This document shows positions 1-6,936 of a stretch of DNA of 64,000 nt, in pieces. Position 1 is the first letter of the stretch; every line of letters starts with the position of its first letter. Below the pieces are notes generated by a model. It was not told where the DNA came from. It saw only the letters and a program-made list of their open reading frames with translations, and searched no databases. The position numbers were made by a program, and so were the translations under genes. The DNA comes from Prochlorococcus marinus str. MIT 9401 (GTDB lineage Bacteria > Cyanobacteriota > Cyanobacteriia > PCC-6307 > Cyanobiaceae). Location: assembly GCF_000760095.1 (NCBI RefSeq), contig NZ_JNAR01000015.1, positions 22,982 through 86,981 of the forward strand, in the 5' to 3' direction.

Positions 1-205
1 GTTTGGCATAAAAAGGGTCATTAGCTTTACTTTTTAAATCTTTCCAAGCCCAATCTCTAAAGCCTGTGGGCATACCCCCTGACAGGTTGCCCGCTTTAAC
101 ATCATCATCACGCATTTCACAAAGTTTATTAAAAATGGTTCTGTAATGATCGGCCTGACAATGTAAATATCCAAAAGCGGGATGAAGTTTGCTAAATCTT
201 GCCAT
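1..205 (-). CDS. Hypothetical protein, 3' part cut by window edge
   Basis: An open frame begins at ATG 205 and runs off the left edge after 68 codons; the start reads MARFSKLHPAFGYLHCQADH. A strong AGGAGGT ribosome site lies just upstream, inside the last codons of the gene at 208-606, whose stop is only two bases away, so the two are probably translated together. The sequence visible has no membrane segment and I do not recognise a family. It belongs to the recombinase-linked element, so a mobile-element function (packaging or replication accessory) is possible but unsupported. Confidence 0.6.
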   Translation of the reverse strand, partial: MARFSKLHPAFGYLHCQADHYRTIFNKLCEMRDDDVKAGNLSGGMPTGFRDWAWKDLKSKANDPFYAK

Positions 206-207
206 TA

Positions 208-606
208 TTAATACCTCCTATGATCTACACCATGAGTTTGATTCCAGAGGATTCTTTTCTCTCTAGCTAATTTTTCTTGTTGGTTTAATTCTTTTAGTTT
301 TTCTGTCTTTTCCTTAAAGGCATTTAGGTATGCTTCCCTCTCCTCCATTTCTTTATTTTTTTTACGCCAATAATCTAAGTCCAGACCTAAGAAAGCTGCT
401 AATGGTTTATCACCTCTAACTATTAGAGATTGAACTGTTAGCCCAAAATCTTTTCCTTTATAAGATTGGCCATATTGTCTCTTTGGTAAATATTGTTTAG
501 ACATTCCAGGCACTTTTAAAATTCTTTCTTCAAGTTGCCTTGCAGTCTCCTCATTCTTTTCATAATCGAAGTGGGTTTTATCAATAAGTTCGTTTAAATC
601 AGCCAT
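208..606 (-). CDS. Hypothetical protein of the integrative element
   Basis: A 132-residue soluble, charged protein. Residues about 80-120 are rich in Lys and Glu and probably helical or coiled coil; there is no signal peptide or membrane segment. Its ATG has a strong AAGGAGG site six bases upstream. It overlaps the stop of the 43-residue frame before it and ends two bases before the next gene, so it sits in a compact operon. I do not recognise a family. DNA-binding or packaging roles are common for such genes in mobile elements, but nothing in the sequence shows one. Confidence 0.65.
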   Translation of the reverse strand: MADLNELIDKTHFDYEKNEETARQLEERILKVPGMSKQYLPKRQYGQSYKGKDFGLTVQSLIVRGDKPLAAFLGLDLDYWRKKNKEMEEREAYLNAFKEKTEKLKELNQQEKLAREKRILWNQTHGVDHRRY

Positions 607-737
607 TAAGAAACCTCCTTAATTAATCTTCTGGACTGTGGTGAAGAAAGACTATTTAAATTAGCCAATAGTAGGCAGTTATAGTCTTGACTTTTTAAGC
701 CTAATTCTCTTTTTAATTTGGTCTTAATTAAAGTCAC
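606..737 (-). CDS. Small ORF of 43 residues with GTG start
   Basis: An uninterrupted GTG-initiated frame of 43 residues beginning MTLIKTKLKRELGLKSQDYN and ending at a TAA that overlaps the ATG of the next gene (TAATG). A good minus-strand -10 box lies about 23 bases before the GTG. No Shine-Dalgarno is seen. The residues are basic and polar, helix-prone, with no membrane segment. The stop/start overlap and promoter argue that it is real, but the short length and GTG start leave doubt. Confidence 0.45.
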   Translation of the reverse strand: MTLIKTKLKRELGLKSQDYNCLLLANLNSLSSPQSRRLIKEVS

Positions 738-759
738 TAAATAATATTTAATTACTGAA

Positions 760-765
760 ATTATA
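760..765 (-). promoter_or_regulatory. Candidate -10 box for the left element operon
   Basis: On the minus strand this reads TATAAT, preceded by G, in an A+T-rich stretch. It would start transcription near 753, just before the 43-residue frame and the two genes that follow it. No clear -35 is seen. Confidence 0.4.
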
Positions 766-854
766 CAATAAAAATATAAATTAAGCTATTATTAAAATGT
801 GGCAACACAATAGGTAACTACTAGGGAGTTGAGGGGTGCAGCCTTGACTCTCTT

Positions 855-1103
855 TTAATTTGACCAAACTTCCTCAGTTCTTCTCCAACCTTGCGAAATT
901 AGTTTTTTCCATATCTCTCTAGCTTCTTCTAATTTAAATTCTTCTCGCCTTTGGAGTAATGGTGGCTCTTTGCCAAAAACGCCAACTATTTTTCCAGAGT
1001 CAACAAAAACATATTTATTAAATTGATCTTCACTAGCTCTATTCTCAGTAAACCTTCTAACTTCTGATCTATTGGAATTAATAAGCCAATATCCTCTAGC
1101 CAT
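855..1103 (-). CDS. DUF1651-like small protein
   Basis: 82 residues starting MARGYWLINSNRSEVRRF. The layout (a W-L-x-N/D start, an R-R/I-R-F strand, a 'V/F-V-D-x-G' turn, 'PPLLQRREEF', then an A-x-x-x-W-x-x-L-x-x-x-G-W-R ending) matches the cyanobacterial DUF1651 family as I know it. Function is unknown. It is the last gene of the operon headed by the recombinase, starting two bases after the stop of the 24-residue membrane peptide gene. Confidence 0.6.
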   Translation of the reverse strand: MARGYWLINSNRSEVRRFTENRASEDQFNKYVFVDSGKIVGVFGKEPPLLQRREEFKLEEAREIWKKLISQGWRRTEEVWSN

Positions 1104-1105
1104 TA

Positions 1106-1180
1106 TTAAATAAGCAATAAAAAAACAATAATTGATCCAATACTAAAAATTAAGCTCCACTCTTGGGATCTAATTTTCAT
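1106..1180 (-). CDS. 24-residue single-pass membrane peptide
   Basis: The frame encodes MKIRSQEWSLIFSIGSIIVF followed by a short Leu/Ile tail. Its ATG directly abuts the stop of the zinc-ribbon gene and its stop lies two bases before the next start, so it fills an otherwise empty slot in the operon. A basic N-terminus followed by a hydrophobic helix suggests an inner-membrane micropeptide. No function can be assigned. Confidence 0.4.
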   Translation of the reverse strand: MKIRSQEWSLIFSIGSIIVFLLLI

Positions 1181-1537
1181 TTAAAAAACTTGATTTTTCT
1201 TCCATTCTTGAAACCACTTCCACATTAACTTAGATTTTTCTTTTTCAGTCCTTTCCTCTGGTGGCCATTGATGAGGAACTAGCCCACCTAATGCAGCAAT
1301 ATTTCTTGGAGTATCTTTCCAGAATCCCGCATCACAATTTCTACAGCCCCAAGTTCTATCAATAGGCATATCTGGAATACAGCCAATTAAATAAATATTC
1401 TTATTATTAAAATCTTCTGGACTTGGATAACCTAAAACAGCTTTTCTCACTTCCTTCTTTTTGCATCTGGGGCAAATAGTTGGTTTTCTATCAGTAATAA
1501 ACCAATCTTCTCTTTCTGGTATTGGGTTGCATTTCAT
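1181..1537 (-). CDS. Zinc-ribbon protein
   Basis: 118 residues with two Cys pairs, CPRCKKK near residue 22 and CRNCD near residue 66, the usual spacing of a treble-clef or ribbon zinc site. Between them is 'AVLGYPSPEDF', a segment seen in small phage and bacterial zinc-ribbon proteins of unknown role. The C-terminus is Trp- and Lys-rich. It starts seven bases after the 59-residue gene and is part of the recombinase operon. A DNA- or RNA-binding role is plausible only by analogy. Confidence 0.6.
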   Translation of the reverse strand: MKCNPIPEREDWFITDRKPTICPRCKKKEVRKAVLGYPSPEDFNNKNIYLIGCIPDMPIDRTWGCRNCDAGFWKDTPRNIAALGGLVPHQWPPEERTEKEKSKLMWKWFQEWKKNQVF

Positions 1538-1544
1538 ATTGAAA

Positions 1545-1724
1545 CTAATCCATTCGAGTTAATAAATAATTCCAATCAACAGTTCCACCATCTTTCTTTG
1601 CAGCTTGATCTTCTTCTCTTAATGCCTTACGAGCTATTTGTAATTCTTTAGGATATTTTTTATCGTTTGCCTCGTCTGGGTCAGAGGTGTAATTAATAAT
1701 ATTGTCTTTAGTCCAGATGTTCAT
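1545..1724 (-). CDS. Small acidic/basic protein coupled to the recombinase
   Basis: 59 residues beginning MNIWTKDNIINYTSDPDEAN. Its ATG overlaps the recombinase stop as ATGA, and a GGAGG ribosome site lies in the last recombinase codons, so translation is coupled. The position directly after a tyrosine recombinase would fit a recombination directionality factor, but such factors are usually basic winged-helix proteins and this one shows no such pattern. Family not recognised. Confidence 0.55.
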   Translation of the reverse strand: MNIWTKDNIINYTSDPDEANDKKYPKELQIARKALREEDQAAKKDGGTVDWNYLLTRMD

Positions 1725-2959
1725 TTTTTACCTCCTAATAATTGAGACATTGCATTAGCAAATGCAGCTTTGTTAGTTTTCTTGGTTGCCTTTTGGTAGG
1801 CTTCTTCGTGGGTTCTTTGTTCGTGACCCATTGATGCAGCAAGTGAACCAACATTAATATTTCTGGATGTACCTCTAACGCTATAACTATGTCGGAGACT
1901 ATATAAACCAAAGTTTTCTCCTCTAGCTTTAACTATATTTTCAAGACTTACCCAAGCAACAACACTTCTAAGCAAGTCTCTAAGAACACCCGCAGCTCCT
2001 CCACTAGTTCCATGTAATGAGGGTAATTTAATATCTTTGAGTTGCCATCTTGAAATCATGTTCCATTCTTGAACATTTCCATCATCATCAATCAAAGGTA
2101 ACTCATAAATTACTCTTGGTTTAGTCATACCTTTACTACTTTTCTTTTGATAACTACAGAACCAGTAAGGCTCACCATTTTCATCTTTTTTAACGTCTAA
2201 ATGTAATAGCTCTACAGGTCTTAATCCAAGTAAAGAAATTAATTTAAGTGCATCTTTCAGCATTTCTCCACCATCAAAATTATTTATTAAATTGATAATT
2301 TCTTGATCGCTTACAGCGTGTTTCTTCTGGCTTTGCCAATTAGATGGTTTCTTACCAACGTGTTCTTTTTTATCAGTTTTAGGAAGCCAACTTGCAGGGA
2401 AATCCTCTCTCTTAAAGCAATACTCTAAGAAGGCAAATAATGAATTAACTTTTATCTGTCTTGATCGGCTGCCCGCTTCAAAATTAATAATGCACTTATC
2501 AATTAATTTTGCAGGGTCGTTTGGTGGTCTATTAGAAGTTAATAATTTAACAGCATCAGTTAAAACTGGTTCATAATCTTTTTTCCAAGTCTTAGGACTA
2601 ATTGCATTATCAAATTTTGTTTTATAGATTTCAAAGTTATTTTTTGCTTCCTCCCAATTTAATTTTTCTACTAATTTTGGTGCATCACTTTCAGCTAATT
2701 TTGCAGCCTGTTTTAATGTATGCTCTCCATCTACCATTAAGGCACGAATATTTCTAACCCTTGCATAACCTTTACCAATTTGATCTTCTGACCACTTAAA
2801 AGGTAAAACTATCTCTTGAAATGGTTTATTTGGTTCTCTAATAACTAATGAAATTTTGTCGCTTTTTGATGCTTTTCTAATCGTCCAACCTTTGCCAAGT
2901 TTTCTTACTTGCTTCCTAGTAGTAGTTTCCCAATCCTTTTTGTTACTAATAACTGGCAA
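1721..2959 (-). CDS. Tyrosine recombinase (integrase)
   Basis: A 412-residue site-specific recombinase expected to cut and rejoin DNA at the tRNA-Pro 3' end. The N-terminal half (about 1-210) holds arm- and core-binding regions; the catalytic domain follows. Visible catalytic residues are R247 (GLRPVELLHL), R356 with H357 (YSLRHSYS), H379 (SMGHEQ) and the nucleophile Y388 (EEAYQKA). The first His of the usual HxxR box is Tyr353. The start is TTG with GAGGG upstream; no in-frame ATG occurs before residue 75. It lies 87 bp from a direct-repeat pair and a tRNA-Pro fragment, and heads an operon of small genes. Confidence 0.9.
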   Translation of the reverse strand: MPVISNKKDWETTTRKQVRKLGKGWTIRKASKSDKISLVIREPNKPFQEIVLPFKWSEDQIGKGYARVRNIRALMVDGEHTLKQAAKLAESDAPKLVEKLNWEEAKNNFEIYKTKFDNAISPKTWKKDYEPVLTDAVKLLTSNRPPNDPAKLIDKCIINFEAGSRSRQIKVNSLFAFLEYCFKREDFPASWLPKTDKKEHVGKKPSNWQSQKKHAVSDQEIINLINNFDGGEMLKDALKLISLLGLRPVELLHLDVKKDENGEPYWFCSYQKKSSKGMTKPRVIYELPLIDDDGNVQEWNMISRWQLKDIKLPSLHGTSGGAAGVLRDLLRSVVAWVSLENIVKARGENFGLYSLRHSYSVRGTSRNINVGSLAASMGHEQRTHEEAYQKATKKTNKAAFANAMSQLLGGKK

Positions 2960-2966
2960 CTAATTT

Positions 2967-2988
2967 TCCCTCAAATTTCCCTCAAATT
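2967..2988. repeat. Direct-repeat pair, 11 bp period, between recombinase and tRNA fragment
   Basis: Two tandem copies of TCCCTCAAATT, perfect. They lie just upstream of the recombinase start and about 87 bp before the tRNA-Pro fragment. A second short repetition, TAGTCC twice, follows at 2999-3012. Arm-type binding sites of the recombinase are the likeliest explanation. Confidence 0.65.
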
Positions 2989-3074
2989 CTACCAAACTAG
3001 TCCGAATTAGTCCACACTCTAAACCCTAAAAGTGTTGATATAGCTATAAGTCTCAATTATAGTCTTAATCTTGC

Positions 3075-3122
3075 GGGTGCTTTGGGAGCACTAAGTAGCA
3101 GGTTCGAATCCTGTCGCCCCGA
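3075..3122 (+). repeat. tRNA-Pro(TGG) 3' fragment, copy 1 (attachment remnant)
   Basis: The sequence has the tRNA-Pro anticodon arm (loop TTTGGGA, stem GGTGC/GCACT), variable loop, T arm and acceptor strand CGCCCCGA, but no matching 5' half. It is marked by a change in the variable-loop region (AAGTAG rather than AGGTCG). This is the classic scar of integration at the 3' end of a tRNA gene. Confidence 0.8.
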
Positions 3123-3144
3123 CTCTTAAAAACCAAGTTATACT

Positions 3145-3169
3145 AGCGAGTTTCCAGACTCGCTTTTTT
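3145..3169 (+). terminator. Intrinsic terminator carried with the tRNA fragment
   Basis: A seven-pair hairpin AGCGAGT/ACTCGCT is followed by six T. The same hairpin follows other tRNA-Pro fragments, so it is the original tRNA terminator moved with each attachment site. Confidence 0.75.
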
Positions 3170-3196
3170 ATTGCCTGTCAGTCTCATAAGCCAAAA

Positions 3197-3216
3197 GGGA
3201 TCTGTAGGGGGATCTA
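3197..3216. repeat. Direct-repeat pair, 12 bp period, left end
   Basis: GGGATCT occurs twice 12 bp apart (with flanking G runs), about 76 bp after tRNA fragment 1. The same pair recurs at 3718-3739. Confidence 0.55.
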
Positions 3217-3285
3217 GAATCTTCGAAGATTCTAAAAAGGTGCTTGATTTATAGCAGCAGTGCAAGTAGTAAGCGTTTCATTGTT

Positions 3286-3606
3286 TTATCTCTTTTCTAA
3301 TCTTTTTTGTCCTTCTTTTCTGGCGTTTTCGATTCCTTTTTTTGCAAGTATTGGCGTGGCCACTAATCCAATTAATGTTCCAGATTTTTCTAACTTCTTC
3401 TCATCATAATTTGGATTTACTATCGCAACAATAACTCCATAGGTAAATCCAATCGCAAAATTACCCAAAAAAACGAACAATAATGGTGTAGTAGTTCTGC
3501 GGGTAATGGCATAATATGGCCCTACAAAAGGTACTACATGAGCTATTGCATAACCCCATCCAACATCTTTTTGCCTGTTTTGAAATCCTTCTAATTTAGT
3601 TGTCAT
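3286..3606 (-). CDS. Small membrane protein
   Basis: 106 residues. After a polar start (MTTKLEGFQNRQKDVGWG) come hydrophobic segments at about 18-35, 42-66 and 76-90, then a basic tail ending KEGQKRLEKR. It is probably an integral membrane protein of unknown role. It is the only gene in its interval between two tRNA-Pro fragments, which suggests it arrived as cargo. No domain recognised. Confidence 0.6.
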   Translation of the reverse strand: MTTKLEGFQNRQKDVGWGYAIAHVVPFVGPYYAITRRTTTPLLFVFLGNFAIGFTYGVIVAIVNPNYDEKKLEKSGTLIGLVATPILAKKGIENARKEGQKRLEKR

Positions 3607-3703
3607 AAGTATTTAATTGATTTCCAGAGTTTATCTAATTAGCTAATTCCTATTTATTTTAGATCGAATGTCAATTATTTCTATTTATCATCAACAAAAA
3701 AAG

Positions 3704-3739
3704 GTACTCGGTCGCAAGGGGGATCTGTAGGGGGATCTA
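3704..3739. repeat. tRNA-like scrap plus direct-repeat pair, right end
   Basis: GTACTCGGTCGCAA (11 of 14 bases like the tRNA-Pro variable region) is followed at once by two GGGGGATCT units 12 bp apart. This right-end design recurs at 5617 and 6901. Confidence 0.55.
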
Positions 3740-3866
3740 GAATCTATAAAGACCTTATATAATCTTAGAAGATATCCCTATATTGAATCTCAACCTAGTT
3801 CCACCTTCTACAAATAATTAAGACTATAACTAGGATTTTAAGTAAATCTTACTTGATAGATCGAGT

Positions 3867-3910
3867 CCTTTGGGAGCACTAGGTCGCAGGTTCGAATCCT
3901 GTCGCCCCGA
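3867..3910 (+). repeat. tRNA-Pro(TGG) 3' fragment, copy 2
   Basis: From CCTTTGGGAGCAC to CGCCCCGA the fragment matches copy 1 and has the consensus AGGTCG. The downstream terminator (3936-3958) has lost the outer GC pairs (GAGT/ACTC) but keeps eight T. The 150 bases before it are shared with the copy at 7670. Confidence 0.8.
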
Positions 3911-3985
3911 CTCTTAAAAACCAAGTTATACTAGCGAGTTTCCCAGACTCTTTTTTTTACTGCCAACTATAAGAAAAATAAGACT

Positions 3986-4007
3986 TAGCGATTATATAGC
4001 GATTATT
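3986..4007. repeat. Direct-repeat pair TAGCGATTAT, 11 bp period, left end
   Basis: TAGCGATTATA is followed directly by TAGCGATTATT. The pair lies 76 bp after tRNA fragment 2 and recurs at 5634 near fragment 3. Confidence 0.7.
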
Positions 4008-4135
4008 TGCTATACCTTGCATAACCTTGCTGTCTTAATCGCTGGACATAATTAGGGGTAGCTCCTAAATATAGAAGTCTTTTTACACCCCTAATTCAAA
4101 AATTTTTAAATTCTCTTCGTTTAGCTTTAGAAAGT

Positions 4136-4930
4136 TTAGAAGAATTTAAAACTAGAACTACAGTTTTCTTTTATCCATTTTTCATTCTCTACGCTTTTAT
4201 AACCAAGAGACTTTGCTTTTCTAGCATCTGTACAAGCACCTTTAATATCTCCAATTTCTGTTTTTGATATACTGCGAGCTAAGAAGGCATCACTATATTT
4301 CTTATTAATTAGTATGGCTTTACTGTAATCAGAAATGGCCTCGTAGTACTTACTCAAATTGTGCTTTTCAAGACCTCTGTTATAAAAAGCATTACCATTG
4401 TTTGGATTCAATTTAATGACTTCTGTATAGTCAGCAATTGATCCATATGAATTCCTAATCTTGCTCTTACTCCAGGCACGACCAAAATATGCATCCTCAT
4501 ATGAGGGATTTATATTCAATAATTGAGTGTAGTCTGCAATAGATCCATAGTAATTTCCTAATTTACTTTTGCTCAAACCAAGACCATAAAGGGCTTTCTC
4601 AAATGATGGATCAATATTTACAGCCATTTGATAATCCAAAATTGCTCCAGAGTGGTCATTAATCCGAGCTTTTGCCCAGCCGCGATTGTAGTATGCATCT
4701 ACATTATTTGGATTTAATTCAATGGCAGATGTGTAATCATAAATTGATCCAAAGTAATCACCTTTCTCCCCTTTTTCAAAGCCTTTGTCAAAATATGTCT
4801 GAAAATCATTCGCATAAACTGCAGAGTAAGGAGAGCTAAAAAATGTAAAACCTGCAGTTATTGTTATTGGTTGGATTAGTGGAACTAACGATATTAATCT
4901 TCTAGTTGTTCTTTGAAACTTTTTGATCAT
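4136..4930 (-). CDS. Secreted TPR-repeat protein
   Basis: The chosen ATG (MIKKFQRTTRRL) gives 264 residues; an upstream in-frame ATG would add a tail before the signal peptide. Residues 1-40 are a signal peptide ending near SAVYA. The remainder is about six 34-residue tetratricopeptide repeats, each with the pattern 'A-Y-x-N/G-R-G-x-x-K ... G-x-x-x-S/A-I-x-D-Y-x-x-A-I-x-x-N-P'. TPR proteins are scaffolds for protein contacts; this one should act in the periplasm or thylakoid lumen. It is cargo between tRNA-Pro fragments. Partner unknown. Confidence 0.75.
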   Translation of the reverse strand: MIKKFQRTTRRLISLVPLIQPITITAGFTFFSSPYSAVYANDFQTYFDKGFEKGEKGDYFGSIYDYTSAIELNPNNVDAYYNRGWAKARINDHSGAILDYQMAVNIDPSFEKALYGLGLSKSKLGNYYGSIADYTQLLNINPSYEDAYFGRAWSKSKIRNSYGSIADYTEVIKLNPNNGNAFYNRGLEKHNLSKYYEAISDYSKAILINKKYSDAFLARSISKTEIGDIKGACTDARKAKSLGYKSVENEKWIKENCSSSFKFF

Positions 4931-5087
4931 CTTGCAAATATAGTTAGATTCAATCTTATAAAAATTGCATATTATCCACGTGAAACATAACAATTCCGAA
5001 ACCTATAATTTTGGAAAAACTTCATTTTCAAAGACTAAATTGACGAGATGGTAAGATAAATTTTCAAACTAAATATCAAAAAATTGA

Positions 5088-5603
5088 ATGACTGATAAAA
5101 AGAGTATTTCATCAGCTTTAGCTAAAAGAGATAAAAAAGAGAAATATATTATTTATTTCGTTGGTGCGGCAGTATTACTATTTGTGCTTGTAGGACTTAA
5201 AGAGATTAGCCAGTCAAACCCTTATTTATCTGCTCCTGCTTGGTTTGGATTTTTAGGTGGAATTTTTACACTTTGGAGATTTTGTAAAAAACAAACAGAA
5301 AATCCATTTGCATCTATTTTTAGAACATTAAAAGATGATTATGCCTTTGATAGATACATAACATTGCAATTGTTCAATATTTTCTATGCTATTGGTCAAG
5401 GTCTAGGCGTAGGAGCTGGATTTGGATTCTTCGTAGATTGGATTCATGCTTTGATATCTAATTCATACTTAAAAGGTGTTTACTTCTCAGGCTTCGTTGT
5501 TAGTCTTCTTTCCGTAGTAATTTTAAGAGTAACGATAGAAGTCTATTCAATAATTTATAAAGCAGCTATAGAATTCAGAGACTATATGAAAGCAAAAAAA
5601 TAA
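5088..5603 (+). CDS. Membrane protein, DUF4282-like C-terminal part
   Basis: 171 residues. A charged N-terminus is followed by membrane segments at about 21-38 and 50-63, then a region 'SIFRTLKDDYAFDRYITLQLFNIFYAIG' plus a last membrane helix and 'ILRVTIEVYSIIYKAAIEF'. This resembles the DUF4282 layout (a helix pair followed by an R-x-x-x-E segment). That match is from memory and should be treated as tentative. Divergently placed from the TPR gene. Confidence 0.65.
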   Translation: MTDKKSISSALAKRDKKEKYIIYFVGAAVLLFVLVGLKEISQSNPYLSAPAWFGFLGGIFTLWRFCKKQTENPFASIFRTLKDDYAFDRYITLQLFNIFYAIGQGLGVGAGFGFFVDWIHALISNSYLKGVYFSGFVVSLLSVVILRVTIEVYSIIYKAAIEFRDYMKAKK

Positions 5604-5616
5604 CATTCTTTTAATA

Positions 5617-5655
5617 AGCACTAGGTTGCAGCTTAGCGATTATTTAGCGATTAAA
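5617..5655. repeat. tRNA-like scrap plus direct-repeat pair, right end
   Basis: AGCACTAGGTTGCAG, a piece of tRNA-Pro ending at the first T-stem bases, abuts two TAGCGATTA units 11 bp apart. The break after GCAG is the same one seen at 6915. Confidence 0.65.
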
Positions 5656-5776
5656 TGCTTATCTTTGCAATACCATGATGCATTATCATTATGAGACTTA
5701 AACAAATCCCTGCAATACAAACTCATAAGCTATAGCCTTACTTGTTTCTTATGGGCATTGTCGCAAATTGCGTACT

Positions 5777-5827
5777 GGGTGCTTTGGGAGCACTAGGTCG
5801 CAGGTTCGAATCCTGTCGCCCCGACCA
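5777..5827 (+). repeat. tRNA-Pro(TGG) 3' fragment, copy 3, with CCA
   Basis: This is the most complete fragment: anticodon arm, T arm and acceptor strand ending CGCCCCGACCA. The 26 bases upstream do not form the acceptor 5' strand (CGGGGCG is needed) or a normal D arm, so it is not a functional tRNA. Confidence 0.8.
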
Positions 5828-5846
5828 TTTAAACCCAATTCATACT

Positions 5847-5871
5847 AGCGAGTCTCCTAACTCGCTTTTTT
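5847..5871 (+). terminator. Intrinsic terminator after tRNA fragment 3
   Basis: AGCGAGT/ACTCGCT hairpin followed by T6, the same as after copy 1. Confidence 0.75.
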
Positions 5872-5896
5872 ATTTCTCATTTGTCTTAAAATCTCT

Positions 5897-5917
5897 GCGG
5901 GCGAGGAATGGGCGAGG
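5897..5917. repeat. Direct-repeat pair GGGCGAGG, 11 bp period, left end
   Basis: GGGCGAGG occurs at 5899 and 5910, about 72 bp after fragment 3, followed by GTTTGTAT. The same arrangement is at 6918-6936 followed by ATTTGTAT. Confidence 0.65.
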
Positions 5918-6045
5918 GTTTGTATTAGCTTTGGACAACTTTGGAAGGTACGTCGCCCGCTTTAACTACCATTTTGGCTCAGTAACTTGCCACCCTGCAG
6001 TAATTAATTATTTATAGCAATTAATCTAAAAATTAATGATTTGAA

Positions 6046-6789
6046 TTATAAACCTCTAATCCTTAACACATATTTAATTGCGTTCTTAACATATTCTGGA
6101 TCGTCCGTTTCCCATAACTTAGGGAACTTTTTTTTGAACTTTTCATCATCAAGTATCGATCTTTCTCCTGCCACATCGGCAATAGTTAATAACTCGTCAT
6201 AAGCCTTTTCAAGATTTATGTGTCTGTAGGCATTCTGTACAGAATCAGAAGTCCATTTACCCGATAAAACAATTTGATCGTCATCATAGCAATGGAAGCT
6301 TTTCATAGATATAAGTATTGGTTTCATATCATTCCAACTAAAATATTCTGAATACACTTTCTGAAAGTTCTCAAAAGCTCTGAAATTTTGATCTTCTTGA
6401 ATAATCTCTTCTTGAATAATCTCTTCTTGAATAATCTCTTCTTGAATACTCTCTTCTTGAATACTCTCTTCTTTGTTATTTGTATTTAAGGTCAATGTAG
6501 TAAAAAATTCACTGAATCTTTCAGCAGCCGCAAGTTTTAGTAATCCAATTTTTTCTGATAGAAATTTATCATCATCCTTATATTTTCGAACAGTAATTAA
6601 AGTTTCCCATGAACCAGGACCATTAATTCTAAATTTTGTACCACTACTTGGTGCTAGGCTACAATCTGATTTTTTCTCAGCAAATAAAGATCGAGTATTT
6701 AATGGTAAAAGCAAAACTAATCCGACCATTATTGAAATCTTGAATAAGCTTAAATATTTATTTGAATATTTATAGAATTTCAAAACCAT
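6046..6789 (-). CDS. Secreted hypothetical protein with pentapeptide tandem repeats
   Basis: 247 residues. A Lys/Tyr-rich start and hydrophobic stretch (about 17-35) ending LNTRSLFA look like a signal peptide. Residues about 107-131 are five tandem E-E-(S/I)-I-Q units encoded by 15 bp DNA repeats. The C-terminal half (NFRAFENFQKVYSEYFSW onward) is mixed helix/strand and unrecognised. Two Cys remain in the mature protein. It is the only cargo of its interval. Confidence 0.6.
   Translation of the reverse strand: MVLKFYKYSNKYLSLFKISIMVGLVLLLPLNTRSLFAEKKSDCSLAPSSGTKFRINGPGSWETLITVRKYKDDDKFLSEKIGLLKLAAAERFSEFFTTLTLNTNNKEESIQEESIQEEIIQEEIIQEEIIQEDQNFRAFENFQKVYSEYFSWNDMKPILISMKSFHCYDDDQIVLSGKWTSDSVQNAYRHINLEKAYDELLTIADVAGERSILDDEKFKKKFPKLWETDDPEYVKNAIKYVLRIRGL
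6393..6467. repeat. 15 bp tandem repeat, five units, inside coding sequence
   Basis: Three identical CTTCTTGAATAATCT units are followed by two with a single change (ATACT). Length changes by whole units would keep the frame, so the number of EEIIQ/EESIQ repeats may vary between strains. Confidence 0.9.
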
Positions 6790-6891
6790 GTTCTAATATT
6801 AATCTTTACTTTAATGGAAATACTTTAAAAATAATCTTCTACAAAGAATCATTCATTAGATTTAAATTTTTTGTTTAGATTAATTTTCTAG

Positions 6892-6936
6892 TTCTTTAAG
6901 AGCACTAAGTCGCAGGTGGGCGTCAAACGGGCGAGG
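6892..6936 (+). repeat. Truncated tRNA-Pro fragment 4 fused to a direct-repeat pair
   Basis: TTCTTTAAGAGCACTAAGTCGCAG (two parts, 6892-6915) matches the anticodon-to-T-stem part of tRNA-Pro and stops there; GGGCGTC and GGGCGAGG units 11 bp apart follow directly. The T arm and acceptor are missing. Confidence 0.65.

Larger units (their letters stand above)
1..3122. mobile_element. Right part of a tRNA-Pro-linked integrative element (tycheposon-like)
   Basis: This segment has a tyrosine recombinase beside a tRNA-Pro 3'-end copy (3075-3122), a direct-repeat pair between them, and a run of small minus-strand genes with tight or overlapping spacing. Tyrosine recombinases that use tRNA 3' ends as attachment sites are established, and tRNA-linked elements called tycheposons are known from Prochlorococcus. 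The left end and the intact tRNA are outside the window, so the full size and cargo are unknown. Confidence 0.65.
3123..3910. mobile_element. Recombinase-less insertion between tRNA fragments 1 and 2
   Basis: The interval has period-12 direct-repeat pairs built on GGGATCT near both ends (3197-3216 and 3718-3739) and carries a single membrane-protein gene. It looks like a small passenger or worn element. Confidence 0.5.
3911..5827. mobile_element. Recombinase-less insertion with TPR and membrane-protein cargo
   Basis: It is bounded by tRNA-Pro fragments and by the same period-11 repeat pair at both ends (TAGCGATTATA-type at 3986-4007 and 5634-5655). Cargo is two divergent genes. No recombinase is present. 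Confidence 0.6.
5828..6936. mobile_element. Recombinase-less insertion carrying one secreted-protein gene
   Basis: It is flanked by GGGCGAGG-type repeat pairs (5897-5917, 6918-6936) and tRNA-Pro fragments 3 and 4. The right tRNA fragment is cut short and fused to the repeat pair, so this end has been rearranged. Confidence 0.5.

Noticed and set aside
5751..5827. A possible intact tRNA-Pro at fragment 3, since length and CCA would fit
   Set aside because: The 5' strand needed to pair with CGCCCCG is absent and the D arm cannot form, so only the 3' half is real.
5742..6017. A plus-strand 91-codon frame over tRNA fragment 3
   Set aside because: It reads through the tRNA fragment and terminator, and has the composition of noncoding DNA.
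6473..6775. A 100-codon plus-strand frame opposite the secreted-protein gene
   Set aside because: It is the antisense of a better gene with signal peptide and repeats, and shows no domain.
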